A DNA stretch of 64,000 nucleotides from Bacteroidales bacterium (GTDB lineage Bacteria > Bacteroidota > Bacteroidia > Bacteroidales > VadinHA17): positions 25,202 through 89,201 of the forward strand of contig JAIPBU010000010.1 in assembly GCA_021738535.1 (NCBI GenBank). The letters are read 5' to 3'. The position numbers were made by a program, and so were the translations under genes. Below, piece after piece: positions 35,450-43,735 of this stretch. Position 1 is the first letter of the stretch, and each line of letters starts with the position of its first letter. Under the pieces are notes generated by a model. It was not told the DNA's origin, did not search any database, and saw only the letters and a list, made by a program, of their open reading frames with translations.

Positions 35450-36948
35450 AGTTTCCCATTTTCCATTGTCCAGTATTTATCGCCTGCTTCCCAGGAGTAG
35501 AGACCACATCCGAAATAGTCATCGTGCATGATATCTTCAACATCCTCATCAAAGTATATGGTATATCCATCGGGAATATAGAGGCGTACTTTGACAAACG
35601 AGCCCGACCATCTTTCCCTTTCGGGCAGTGAAAAATATTCGTCAAGCAGGATGGCATTACCAGCTGTCACAAAATAGTAGTTTATATCCTCCGCCTTCCT
35701 CCGCGCATCTGCGCGTGAGCGGCTGTTGGAATATTTTGTTACCTTAACAAAAGGCTCTTCGTCAGTATGGTAAATGTATAGCTCAGGGGTTCCGTAAATG
35801 GTTTTATTCTCTTCGCTGAAGTAAAGATCATAGTCCTCCATTGGAAAGTGAAAGTCGCGGTCATAATCAAGTGATGAAACTTTATTATCGAGCCTTACAT
35901 AAAGGGTATCGGCAACCGGAAGGGGTGTTTCATTGATACTTCTGCCTGAGTCTGAGAAACTGATACCCTGGGTGAACAGCAGTATTGCAAGCGAAGTGCA
36001 GCTAACTACCCATATAATGAGCATGGAAAGATTAAGTGCCAGGTCCCTGGCCCTGAACTGGAATACCATTCTTATGCCCCAGTATATAAGAGCCAGCAGT
36101 GGCAGTATTATCACTATGCTTGTGAGTATTGTCAGCCATACCGTCATAGGGGGTGACACGAGGAATGCAAAGAAGTCGGGCAGGTAGAATATTGAATCTG
36201 ACATGAAACCCGGTGTAAAGGCGGTTGACTGGAAAAATGTTACAAGGACAAATGAAAATATTGCTGAAAAACCTGTAAGGATAAAGGCAACTCCTATGAT
36301 TGCAATAACGATCCTGAAAATGATGATAAAGACTTTGCCAAAAGCGCTGAATATTTCATTAAACGCGTTGCCAACTGCTGCTCCGCGCTCAGTCGCACCG
36401 CTGCCGGCAGGCCGCTGGCGTGAAGCCGCTCCTGCTGTCCTTTTTTCTGATCTGCCTGCAGCATAAGAGATACCGGGCAGGGCAATCCATAAAACTGCGT
36501 ATACCACTGCACCTGAAAAGTATACCAGTGTAAATAGTACAAAAGCAAGCCTGATCCATACAGCTTCTATACCTGTATAGTCCGCCACGCCGCTGCATAC
36601 ACCACCGATAATTGAATTATTGGTGTTCCTGTATAGCTTTTTTTGCTTCCTGCCGCTGAAAGATTCATAAGACTCTGACTCAAAGTCACCGGCTATCTCT
36701 TCAGGGCTGCCCATGGTGGATATTAATTCTTCAACTTCCTCCTTTGAAATTACAGCTGTTTGCCATGAGGGCTTCGACTGGAATATTTCAGCGATCCTGG
36801 ATTCAATGTCATCCATCATCTCGCTGCCACCCTCCACATTCCTCAGCTTAGCGGTAATAGACTGAAGGTAATCACGCAGCAGCTCATAAGCATCCTCGTT
36901 GATCTGAAAAACAATCCCGGCTATGTTTATTTTAATCGATTTTTCCAT
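35422..36948 (-). CDS. Large PspC-domain membrane protein
   Basis: The 508-residue protein begins with a cytoplasmic domain (about 1-100, INIAGIVFQINEDAYELLRDYLQSI and DIESRIAEIFQ) shared with the smaller PspC protein of the operon. A PspC domain follows (about 103-165, LYRNTNNSIIGGVCSGVADYTGIEAVWIRLAF), then several further membrane segments and a C-terminal soluble domain (about 345-490). PspC proteins handle envelope stress. The last residues KQLKQLNN are encoded by a tandem repeat, so length variants are plausible. It is the third gene of the operon, after PspC and PadR. Confidence 0.88.
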   Translation of the reverse strand: MEKSIKINIAGIVFQINEDAYELLRDYLQSITAKLRNVEGGSEMMDDIESRIAEIFQSKPSWQTAVISKEEVEELISTMGSPEEIAGDFESESYESFSGRKQKKLYRNTNNSIIGGVCSGVADYTGIEAVWIRLAFVLFTLVYFSGAVVYAVLWIALPGISYAAGRSEKRTAGAASRQRPAGSGATERGAAVGNAFNEIFSAFGKVFIIIFRIVIAIIGVAFILTGFSAIFSFVLVTFFQSTAFTPGFMSDSIFYLPDFFAFLVSPPMTVWLTILTSIVIILPLLALIYWGIRMVFQFRARDLALNLSMLIIWVVSCTSLAILLFTQGISFSDSGRSINETPLPVADTLYVRLDNKVSSLDYDRDFHFPMEDYDLYFSEENKTIYGTPELYIYHTDEEPFVKVTKYSNSRSRADARRKAEDINYYFVTAGNAILLDEYFSLPERERWSGSFVKVRLYIPDGYTIYFDEDVEDIMHDDYFGCGLYSWEAGDKYWTMENGKLKQLKQLNN

Positions 36949-36978
36949 TTTTTTGATCTGATCTGTTGCTGTAAACTC

Positions 36979-37314
36979 TTAATTTTTTCTGATATGATTA
37001 ACTGACTTTACAAGTTCATCCCATGATTTGTCAAGTTCTCTGAGATATTCACGACCTTTGTCTGTGAGCTCGTAGTATTTCCTTGGAGGACCCTGGGATG
37101 ATTCTTCCCAGCGATAACTCAAAAGACCTGCATTTTTCTGTCTTGTCAATAGCGGATAAAGAGTGCCTTCAACAACAATTACTTTTGCTTCCTTCAGCTG
37201 TTTAATTATGTCACTGGCATAACAGGAATTGTTTGATATTACAAGAAGTATGCAATATTCAAGTATTCCCTTCCGCATTTGTCCTTTGTTACTCTCAATA
37301 TTCATGATATTCAA
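36979..37314 (-). CDS. PadR family transcriptional regulator
   Basis: The 111-residue winged-helix repressor matches the short PadR-s2 type: MRKGILEYCILLVISNNSCYASDIIKQLK, VVEGTLYPLLTRQKNAGLLSYRW, GPPRKYYELTDKGREYL. A second in-frame ATG at 37305 is equally possible. It lies between the two PspC genes, a common Bacteroidetes arrangement. A perfect palindrome overlapping the operon promoter (38005-38023) is the likely binding site, so autoregulation is expected. Confidence 0.92.
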   Translation of the reverse strand: MNIMNIESNKGQMRKGILEYCILLVISNNSCYASDIIKQLKEAKVIVVEGTLYPLLTRQKNAGLLSYRWEESSQGPPRKYYELTDKGREYLRELDKSWDELVKSVNHIRKN

Positions 37315-37355
37315 TATTAACTGTTACCTATAAAAATGCCAGGCTCCGGTGTAGA

Positions 37356-37943
37356 TTATATATTCATTTTATCCCTGACGTTATCAAACTCATCCCGTAC
37401 CGAGTCTTTAATATTATGTATGTTAACCGGATCACCCCTCATTTCAATCTTCTGGGCCGTAGTTTTTGCCTCGGGCAGTACTATCCACAGAACCAGGTAA
37501 ATCAGGATGCCGAGTCCCCCCGGCAGGCTGATAACAATAAATATGATCCTTACTATCCAAGGATCAATTCTCCAGTATGCTGCCATCCCCGAACATACTC
37601 CCGCAATTATCCTGTTGTCTGGATCACGGTACATCCTGTGATATATGCCTGTACTTATACGCTCATGGCCTGTACCGGTGTCATCACTGATATCTTCAGG
37701 TGTGCCAAGAGTATTAATCACTTCTTTTACATCATTCAGGGTAACCACCTGCTTGTTGTCATTTATCATCGACTTAAGCAGATCAGCTATCCTTGCTTCT
37801 ATGTCGGCCATTATCTCCCTCGAGCTTGACTCTTTGGCAAAGTAACGCTCCAGGCTGCGCAGGTAGATCTTCAACTCGGTATAGGCATCTTCATCAATGT
37901 AGAAGGCCATCCCGCCGATATTTATGCTTACTGTAATTTTCAT
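37356..37943 (-). CDS. Small PspC-domain membrane protein
   Basis: The start at 37943 (MKITVSINIGGMAFYIDEDAY) matches the N-terminal domain of the large paralogue; an upstream frame to 37985 adds 14 unlike residues. The 195-residue product has that domain (about 1-85), a PspC domain (about 100-160, MYRDPDNRIIAGVCSGMAAYWRIDPWIVRIIF) with two membrane segments, and a charged tail. It is the first gene of the operon. Confidence 0.9.
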   Translation of the reverse strand: MKITVSINIGGMAFYIDEDAYTELKIYLRSLERYFAKESSSREIMADIEARIADLLKSMINDNKQVVTLNDVKEVINTLGTPEDISDDTGTGHERISTGIYHRMYRDPDNRIIAGVCSGMAAYWRIDPWIVRIIFIVISLPGGLGILIYLVLWIVLPEAKTTAQKIEMRGDPVNIHNIKDSVRDEFDNVRDKMNI

Positions 37944-37982
37944 TTTAATATAATACCTTTTATAACCATGTATTTCTGTTGA

Positions 37983-38014
37983 CAAAGATATGTATAAATA
38001 TTAATACTATGCAA
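37983..38014 (-). promoter_or_regulatory. Promoter of the PspC-PadR-PspC operon
   Basis: On the minus strand TTG (38014-38012) lies 21 bp from TATCTTTG (37990-37983), a good Bacteroidetes match. The -33 TTG falls in the centre of the palindromic operator. Confidence 0.65.
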
Positions 38015-38023
38015 CACATAGTA
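38005..38023. promoter_or_regulatory. Probable PadR operator
   Basis: TACTATGCAACACATAGTA is a perfect inverted repeat with 7-bp arms and a 5-bp spacer, a typical size for PadR sites. It covers the -33 element of the operon that encodes a PadR regulator. Confidence 0.65.
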
Positions 38024-38170
38024 CTAAAAAAGTTAAAATAATTTTGTTTTTCTTTTTTATTTACGGGAAACCAGGTATTTAGCAAAACTGATTTCTAAAT
38101 TGAATTAGCGGGTGCATGGTCATAACAAATTTGCTACCTTTAGTAAAATTTGAAAATCATCTTTAGCACT

Positions 38171-39154
38171 ATGAAAACTTATAACTGGGGAATAATAGGA
38201 CCGGGGAATATAGCAGGTAAATTCACGGCAGGATTAAAAACACTGGAAAATGCCAGGCTGCACTCGGTGGCTTCACGCTCGGCTGAGCGTGCAGCGGCTT
38301 TTGCCGGGAAATTCGGATACAGTAACTCATTCGGAAATTACAGGGATTTTGTATCAGACCCTGAACTGGATGTGGTATATATTGCCAGCCCCCATTCACA
38401 TCATTATGAGCATACAATGTTGTGCCTTGATAATAATAAACACGTTATCTGTGAAAAGGCTTTTGCATTTAACAGTTCACAGGTTGAGGAAATGATAAAT
38501 AAGGCCAAACAAAAGAACCTTTTTCTTATGGAGGCCCTGTGGCCGCCTTTCCAGCCTTCCTACAAAAAGGCACATGAATTACTTGCCGGCAAAAAAACCG
38601 GACGAGTAAAATACATGATATCAAAATTTGCCTTCAATTCTCCTTATGATCCTGCAGCCCGTACCTTTAACCCTGACCTGGCAGGGGGCTCTTTGCTGGA
38701 TATAGGAATTTATCCCGTGATTGATGCCCTGACCTTCCTTGGCAAGCCGGGCAGCATTAAGACAAGCACCGTTTTTGCTCCTACAGGCGTGGACTCATCC
38801 ATTGCTGTATTATTCGGCTATGAAGATGGTCGCGGCGCCTCACTGTACAGTTCATTTACCAATGACGGGGGCATAAGCACGGAGATTATCTGTGAACATG
38901 CCAATATTAAAATTAGTCGAACCAGAGACCACCGCCAGTTGTTAAGTGTTCAGTTTAGTAATGGTGAAGAGGAGGAATACAGTTTCATCCCGGTGAGTAT
39001 GGGGTTTAATTTTGAAGGTGAGGAAGTAATGAAATGCCTGGACAAGGGATTAACAGAAAGCACTGTAGTACCGCTGTCCTTCAGCAGGCAGCTGATAAAT
39101 ACACTGGATGAAATCAGGCATAACGCAGGGATTATCTATCCTCTTGAAAAGTAA
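38171..39154 (+). CDS. Gfo/Idh/MocA family NAD(P)-dependent oxidoreductase
   Basis: The ATG at 38171 (MKTYNWGIIGPGNIAGKF) places the Rossmann motif at the usual distance from the N-terminus and gives 327 residues; an upstream TTG at 38150 is unlikely. Features include the nucleotide-binding GPGNIAGKF, DVVYIASPHSHHYEHTMLCLDNNKHVICEKAFAF (with the EK..A motif holding the catalytic lysine), and LMEALWPPFQP. The GGSLLDIGIYPV segment is typical of dimeric dihydrodiol dehydrogenase-like members. The substrate is probably a sugar or polyol. It leads a plus-strand run of six closely spaced genes. Confidence 0.92.
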   Translation: MKTYNWGIIGPGNIAGKFTAGLKTLENARLHSVASRSAERAAAFAGKFGYSNSFGNYRDFVSDPELDVVYIASPHSHHYEHTMLCLDNNKHVICEKAFAFNSSQVEEMINKAKQKNLFLMEALWPPFQPSYKKAHELLAGKKTGRVKYMISKFAFNSPYDPAARTFNPDLAGGSLLDIGIYPVIDALTFLGKPGSIKTSTVFAPTGVDSSIAVLFGYEDGRGASLYSSFTNDGGISTEIICEHANIKISRTRDHRQLLSVQFSNGEEEEYSFIPVSMGFNFEGEEVMKCLDKGLTESTVVPLSFSRQLINTLDEIRHNAGIIYPLEK

Positions 39155-39160
39155 ATATTT

Positions 39161-39961
39161 ATGCATATAAGTGGGAATATCAGGAAAATGATTGCCTCGG
39201 GTGCAGGTAATTCCGTGCATTATGAATTGCCCGTAGGGCCTGGTAACATTGATATGAATGGTTTACTGGGAAGGGATATCAGGATGGAGTACGCAAACAG
39301 GATCAACTGTATTCATTGCGGAAGGGAGACCAGGCGCTCATTTATGCAGGGTTATTGTTACCCCTGTTTTATAAGCCTTCCCCAGACTGATGAATGCATA
39401 CTGCATCCTGAAAAATGCCAGGCTCACCTGGGTATATCAAGAGACATGGAATGGTCAGAAACTCACTGTCTCCGTGATCATTTTGTTTACCTGGCCCTTA
39501 GTCCTGAACTGAAAGTTGGTGTTACCAGGGAGTCGCAGGTGCCGGTTAGGTGGATGGACCAGGGGGCTTCCGAAGCAATCAAACTGGCTGTTACACCAAA
39601 CAGGCACCTGGCAGGGGTAATTGAAGTTGAGCTGAAAAGCCATCTTGCTGATAAGACAAACTGGAGAAACATGCTTAAGGGTATTGAGCCCGCCGTTGAA
39701 GACCTTGCCGAGGAAAAGGAACGAATATCGGATCTTTTGCCGGGCGGCCTTAAAAAGTATTTATGTGCTGATAATACGGTTTACAGATTCAGTTATCCTG
39801 TAAATAAATACCCGGAGAAAGTAAAGACACTGAATTTTGAAAAAGATAATAATATTGAAGGTAAACTAGCAGGTATCAAGGGGCAGTATCTTCTGTTTGA
39901 CAATAGTTATGTGCTGAATATAAGGAAGTTCGGCGGATACTATGTAGATATTTATTACTAG
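39161..39961 (+). CDS. DUF2797 domain protein
   Basis: The 266-residue cytoplasmic protein carries the DUF2797 pattern: a Cys-rich region (CIHCGRETRRSFMQGYCYPCF, then DECILHPEKCQAH), YLALSPELKVGVTRESQVPVRWMDQGA and AVTPNRHLAGVIEV. The four or more cysteines probably bind zinc, and the central part resembles a GIY-YIG-like fold, but no activity is established for the family. It starts 6 bp after the oxidoreductase and ends 5 bp before the rhomboid gene. Confidence 0.85.
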   Translation: MHISGNIRKMIASGAGNSVHYELPVGPGNIDMNGLLGRDIRMEYANRINCIHCGRETRRSFMQGYCYPCFISLPQTDECILHPEKCQAHLGISRDMEWSETHCLRDHFVYLALSPELKVGVTRESQVPVRWMDQGASEAIKLAVTPNRHLAGVIEVELKSHLADKTNWRNMLKGIEPAVEDLAEEKERISDLLPGGLKKYLCADNTVYRFSYPVNKYPEKVKTLNFEKDNNIEGKLAGIKGQYLLFDNSYVLNIRKFGGYYVDIYY

Positions 39962-39966
39962 GACTT

Positions 39967-40662
39967 ATGGAATCTTACCGTGAAAATACTGAGCAGGATA
40001 AGATCATCAGGAAAAAAATATTCCTGAGCATGGTTGTTCCTTTATCCTTCATAATACTTATCTGGTTGATATTATTTCTAGAAAACCAGCTTGAGGTAAG
40101 TTTATCTTTTCTCGGTATCTACCCCAGGGAATTAACAGGCCTGACCGGAGTTATTACATCTCCCCTGATACACCATGATTTTGAGCATTTAATAAATAAC
40201 ACGGTTCCCCTGTTTGTGCTTGGAACGGCTGTTTTTTATTTCTACTCGGAAATAGCTTTTAGTGTATCGCTGTATTCATGGCTCATTACCGGTTTATTTG
40301 TCTGGGTAGCCGGTAGAGAAGCCTGGCATATAGGTGCAAGCGGACTTTTGTATTCACTTGCTTCATTTCTCTTTTTCAGCGGGTTTATCAGGAAATACTT
40401 TCGTTTGATTGCCCTTTCGCTGCTTGTTGTATTTTTGTATGGATCGATGGTTTGGGGTATGTTCCCGCTGATAGATATACATGTTTCATGGGAATCTCAT
40501 ATGCTGGGTGCCGGAACAGGTCTGATACTGGCAATTCTTTATCGCAGAAAAGGACCGCAGCGAAAGTTGCCAGACTGGTATTATGAGGAAGATGATGAAG
40601 AAGACTATTTTGTAAATTATTATGAGCAGGAAAACCTTACAGATAAATATAATGAGACATAA
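39967..40662 (+). CDS. Rhomboid family intramembrane serine protease
   Basis: The 231-residue protein has six membrane segments. The catalytic dyad is visible: Ser125 in HIGASGLLYS and His178 in WESHMLGAGTG. The second-segment motif HHDFEHLINNTV (69-80) is also conserved. The C-terminal tail (about 195-231) is very acidic and tyrosine-rich (YYEEDDEEDYFVNYYEQE). It overlaps the first CotH-like gene by 11 bp, so they are probably translated together and may share substrates at the membrane. Confidence 0.93.
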   Translation: MESYRENTEQDKIIRKKIFLSMVVPLSFIILIWLILFLENQLEVSLSFLGIYPRELTGLTGVITSPLIHHDFEHLINNTVPLFVLGTAVFYFYSEIAFSVSLYSWLITGLFVWVAGREAWHIGASGLLYSLASFLFFSGFIRKYFRLIALSLLVVFLYGSMVWGMFPLIDIHVSWESHMLGAGTGLILAILYRRKGPQRKLPDWYYEEDDEEDYFVNYYEQENLTDKYNET

Positions 40663-41713
40663 AAAGCTTAGGAATGTAATTGTGCTGGTTATATTGCTCG
40701 TGGCTTGTTTCACGGGCGTATTTGCACAGGTAAATGCCGGTGACAGCCGGGCAGAGATTAAGGAACCGGTCCCCGGTATTTTCGAAGGAAGTGAAGTTTT
40801 TAACATTACCCTGAAATTCGATGTCACTGAATTTATGCGTAAGAAGTCAGATAAAGACTACCTTGATGCAGAAATTATTTTTCACTACTCAGAATCCGAT
40901 TCTGCCAGTTATGATATCAAACTAAGGGCACGGGGCGAGAGACGCCGTGAGATATGCAGGTTCCCGCCCATAAGGCTTAACTTCAAGAATACCAAAACAA
41001 TTTTCGGCGACATAGACAGTATGAAAAATGTTAAAATGGTTACTCATTGTAATATGGCTAAAGTGTATGATGAGTATGTTATGAAGGAATTCCTTATTTA
41101 TAAGATGTACAATTATATTACTGATTACAGTTTCAGGGTCAGGTTATTCAGGGTGAACTATGTTGATACGGGCAGGAGAGGAAGAAATTACCAGAAGTAT
41201 GGATTCCTGATTGAGCCTCTTGACCTGCTTGAAAAAAGGCTGAATGTTTTTGAAATAGAAAACGTGCCGCTGAAATATGATGATATGGTACCTGATATAC
41301 TTGACAGGATGACCATTTTCCAGTTTATGATTGGAAACCCTGACTGGCAGGTTGCTTCCTATCATAATATAAAGGTGGTAAAAGGAAGGGAGCAGCTGAA
41401 GGGAGTTCCCGTAGCTTATGATTTTGATTACTCCGGAATGGTCAATACATCCTATGCACTGCCGGCAGAGGTGCTTGAAATTGCAAATGTAAGGCAGAGG
41501 GTACATCTTGGTGCATGCAGGGATGATACAACCTATGCCAGGATTCTGGGAGAGTTTATGGATAACAGGGAAAATTTCTACAAGACCATTGATAATTGTA
41601 TTTATCTTGATGAAAATTCTAAAAACTATATGATAAAATACCTGGATAGTTTTTATGACCTGTATACAAAAGACAGGATAATCAGCATGTTAAAAATGAC
41701 CTGTGTAAACTGA
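40652..41713 (+). CDS. Secreted CotH-like protein, first of a tandem pair
   Basis: I use the ATG at 40652 (MRHKKLRNVIVLVILLVACF, signal peptide), 353 residues; an earlier ATG at 40622 lies deeper inside the rhomboid gene. The pattern recalls CotH-type atypical protein kinases: RARGERRRE (92-100) where CotH has RGNS, a long central stretch ending in the TFQ-like block MTIFQFMIGNPDWQ (220-233), and VAYDFDYSG (254-262) where CotH has a metal-binding WDFDxS. The assignment is by motif only. It is about 35 to 40% similar by eye to the next gene. Confidence 0.6.
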   Translation: MRHKKLRNVIVLVILLVACFTGVFAQVNAGDSRAEIKEPVPGIFEGSEVFNITLKFDVTEFMRKKSDKDYLDAEIIFHYSESDSASYDIKLRARGERRREICRFPPIRLNFKNTKTIFGDIDSMKNVKMVTHCNMAKVYDEYVMKEFLIYKMYNYITDYSFRVRLFRVNYVDTGRRGRNYQKYGFLIEPLDLLEKRLNVFEIENVPLKYDDMVPDILDRMTIFQFMIGNPDWQVASYHNIKVVKGREQLKGVPVAYDFDYSGMVNTSYALPAEVLEIANVRQRVHLGACRDDTTYARILGEFMDNRENFYKTIDNCIYLDENSKNYMIKYLDSFYDLYTKDRIISMLKMTCVN

Positions 41714-41718
41714 TAATT

Positions 41719-42774
41719 ATGATAGAAATTGTTCTGAACCGGGGACTTTATACACGTCTCTTACTGACTGTACTGCTGCTGCCATTAGTGGCGGCAGCTC
41801 AGGACACTGAAAACAAAGAATTCGGACTTTTTTCTGAAGACCAGATTCTGAAAGTTAAACTAAGCTTTGATATAGGGAAGTTTATGGAGAATAAGCCTGA
41901 AGAGGAATACCTTGATGCAAAGATCAGAATAGAAAATGGTGAAGGCAGACCGGTAAATGAAGACATAAGAGTCAGGGCAAGAGGCAATTATCGCAGAAGG
42001 ACTTGTGTTTTCCCACCGGTTATGCTTAATTTCAAGGGTGTTGAGACAGACTATCCGGATATTGATAAACTGGAAAAGGTAAAACTTGTAAGTCATTGTA
42101 TGCCGGATGACCGGTATGAAACGTATGTCCTGAGAGAATATCTTGCTTATAAAGTATACAATGTAATTACAGATTATAGCTTCAGGGTCAGGCTTATGGA
42201 TGTCAGTTATTACGACATAAACCATGACACCCTCTTTGCCAGCCGGAAGGCATTTATACTTGAGCCGGTTGATAACCTCGAAGACAGGTTTGGATATGAT
42301 GAGATAGAAGATATTGAAATTTCATATGATAACATAGATGATTATTTGCTCTTGAAAATTTCTCTATTTCAGTATTTAATTGGTAACTCAGACTGGTTTA
42401 TCCCTACAATTCATAACCTGAAAGTTTTTGGTGATGAAGATAAGCTGCAGGATATTATACCTGTACCATATGATTTTGATTATACCGGTTGGGTAAACAC
42501 TCATTACTCTGTTCCGAGGGAGGACCTGGGACTGGAGGAGATTCGTGACCGTGCATTTTTCGGACCTTGCAGGAGCGAGGAGGAATACAGGGAAGTGATG
42601 AACTATTACCTGGGGCTTAAAGATAAAATAATTGACACGGTAAAAGATTTTAAGTATCTTAAGGGCGCAGAAAGAGCTGATCTGAAACGGTATGTCAGGA
42701 GTTTTTACAGACTCTATCGTAAAGATGAGATCCTGGATATATTTATGAACACCTGTAAAGAGGATAAAGAATGA
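41719..42774 (+). CDS. Secreted CotH-like protein, second of a tandem pair
   Basis: The 351-residue paralogue of the preceding protein has a signal peptide (to about residue 28) and the same markers: RARGNYRRR (86-94, with the CotH-like RGN preserved), ITDYSFRVRLMDV, FQYLIGNSDW and VPYDFDYTGWVN. It begins 5 bp after its paralogue and overlaps the DUF4956 gene by 4 bp (ATGA). If it is a true CotH-type kinase it would act outside the cytoplasm on a protein or polyanion. The tandem pair probably arose by duplication. Confidence 0.6.
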   Translation: MIEIVLNRGLYTRLLLTVLLLPLVAAAQDTENKEFGLFSEDQILKVKLSFDIGKFMENKPEEEYLDAKIRIENGEGRPVNEDIRVRARGNYRRRTCVFPPVMLNFKGVETDYPDIDKLEKVKLVSHCMPDDRYETYVLREYLAYKVYNVITDYSFRVRLMDVSYYDINHDTLFASRKAFILEPVDNLEDRFGYDEIEDIEISYDNIDDYLLLKISLFQYLIGNSDWFIPTIHNLKVFGDEDKLQDIIPVPYDFDYTGWVNTHYSVPREDLGLEEIRDRAFFGPCRSEEEYREVMNYYLGLKDKIIDTVKDFKYLKGAERADLKRYVRSFYRLYRKDEILDIFMNTCKEDKE

Positions 42775-43385
42775 CAGACCTGTTGATATCGCAATTTTCC
42801 GGAGGTATAGACCTTGGTGAGACAAAAACCTTCCTGATAAGGTTTGTGCTGAATATGATCACACTTACAATACTGATCAGGTTTCTTTACTATGAATACC
42901 GCAAAGAGGGGATACCGGAGTATCTTTTCTCCTTTTTCCTGCTTGGGGTGATAGTGTTTATGATCTGTACTGCTCTTGACATGGTAGACATACAGCTTGG
43001 ATTTGCCCTTGGGCTGTTTGCTCTTTTCGGTATACTCAGATTCAGAACGCAAAGTATACCGGTAAGGGAAATGACCTACCTCTTCCTGGTCATAGGTGTA
43101 TCAATGATAAACTCACTCGTTAATTTCAGTGATCCCGTAAATGGTATTATCCTCTACAATACCCTTATTATTATACCGGTCTGGATACTGGAGATCTTTC
43201 TTTGCAATAACACACATAAGCAAAAAGAGGTTGTCTATGATAAGCTGGAAGATGTTTACCAGGGAGAGAAGCATCTAAGGACTATATTGAAAGACATTAC
43301 CGGCCTTAATATTCAAAAGGTTAAAATAGGAAAGATAGACTTTGTAAAACAGCAGGCTAATCTTACTGTATACTATAGGGGCTGA
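42771..43385 (+). CDS. DUF4956 integral membrane protein
   Basis: The 204-residue protein has four membrane segments and the DUF4956 signature LGFALGLFALFGILRFRTQSIPVREMTYLF followed by IGVSMINSL. A cytoplasmic tail (about 145-204) ends KVKIGKIDFVKQQANLTVYY. In other bacteria DUF4956 genes commonly neighbour CotH kinases and VTC-domain polyphosphate polymerases. Here the CotH-like pair is present but no VTC gene is seen in the window. It is the last gene of the run. Confidence 0.9.
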   Translation: MTDLLISQFSGGIDLGETKTFLIRFVLNMITLTILIRFLYYEYRKEGIPEYLFSFFLLGVIVFMICTALDMVDIQLGFALGLFALFGILRFRTQSIPVREMTYLFLVIGVSMINSLVNFSDPVNGIILYNTLIIIPVWILEIFLCNNTHKQKEVVYDKLEDVYQGEKHLRTILKDITGLNIQKVKIGKIDFVKQQANLTVYYRG

Positions 43386-43454
43386 TAGTATATTCCGGTT
43401 TTTTCACGGGCCATCCTTCTTGACAGGGCAACCAAAGATTAGCCGGGCACATTC

Positions 43455-43646
43455 CTACTCATCATCTTTTTTCCTGGTATCAATACCGAAAGGAAGGTAT
43501 ACCCCGCAAGTTCTTGTAAGGGCAGTAATAATAGGGATGATACCGAACAGCCCCAGCCATGATTTAAAAATTATGCCGGCCGCAATTATCATAATGCCGA
43601 ATATTATCCTGATTACCTGGTCGGTCCTGCCAACGTTTTTTTTCAT
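43455..43646 (-). CDS. DUF2892 (YgaP-like) small membrane protein
   Basis: The 63-residue protein matches DUF2892: MKKNVGRTDQVIRIIFGIMIIAAG, SWLGLFGIIPIITALTRTCGVYLPFGIDT. It has two membrane segments with a conserved Cys. In other bacteria it accompanies rhodanese domains, but none is adjacent here. It is monocistronic on the minus strand. Confidence 0.85.
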   Translation of the reverse strand: MKKNVGRTDQVIRIIFGIMIIAAGIIFKSWLGLFGIIPIITALTRTCGVYLPFGIDTRKKDDE

Positions 43647-43735
43647 AATGACTTAAATATGTTTATTCCTAAGTATATTAAAAACATAACACCAGTGGCT
43701 TACTAATTGTTCCGGGAGCTGGTGAAAAAAGTGCT

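Noticed and set aside
38135..38142. Promoter for the Gfo/Idh oxidoreductase (TACCTTTA)
   Set aside because: It differs from the consensus at the last base and no -33 element lies at a suitable distance.
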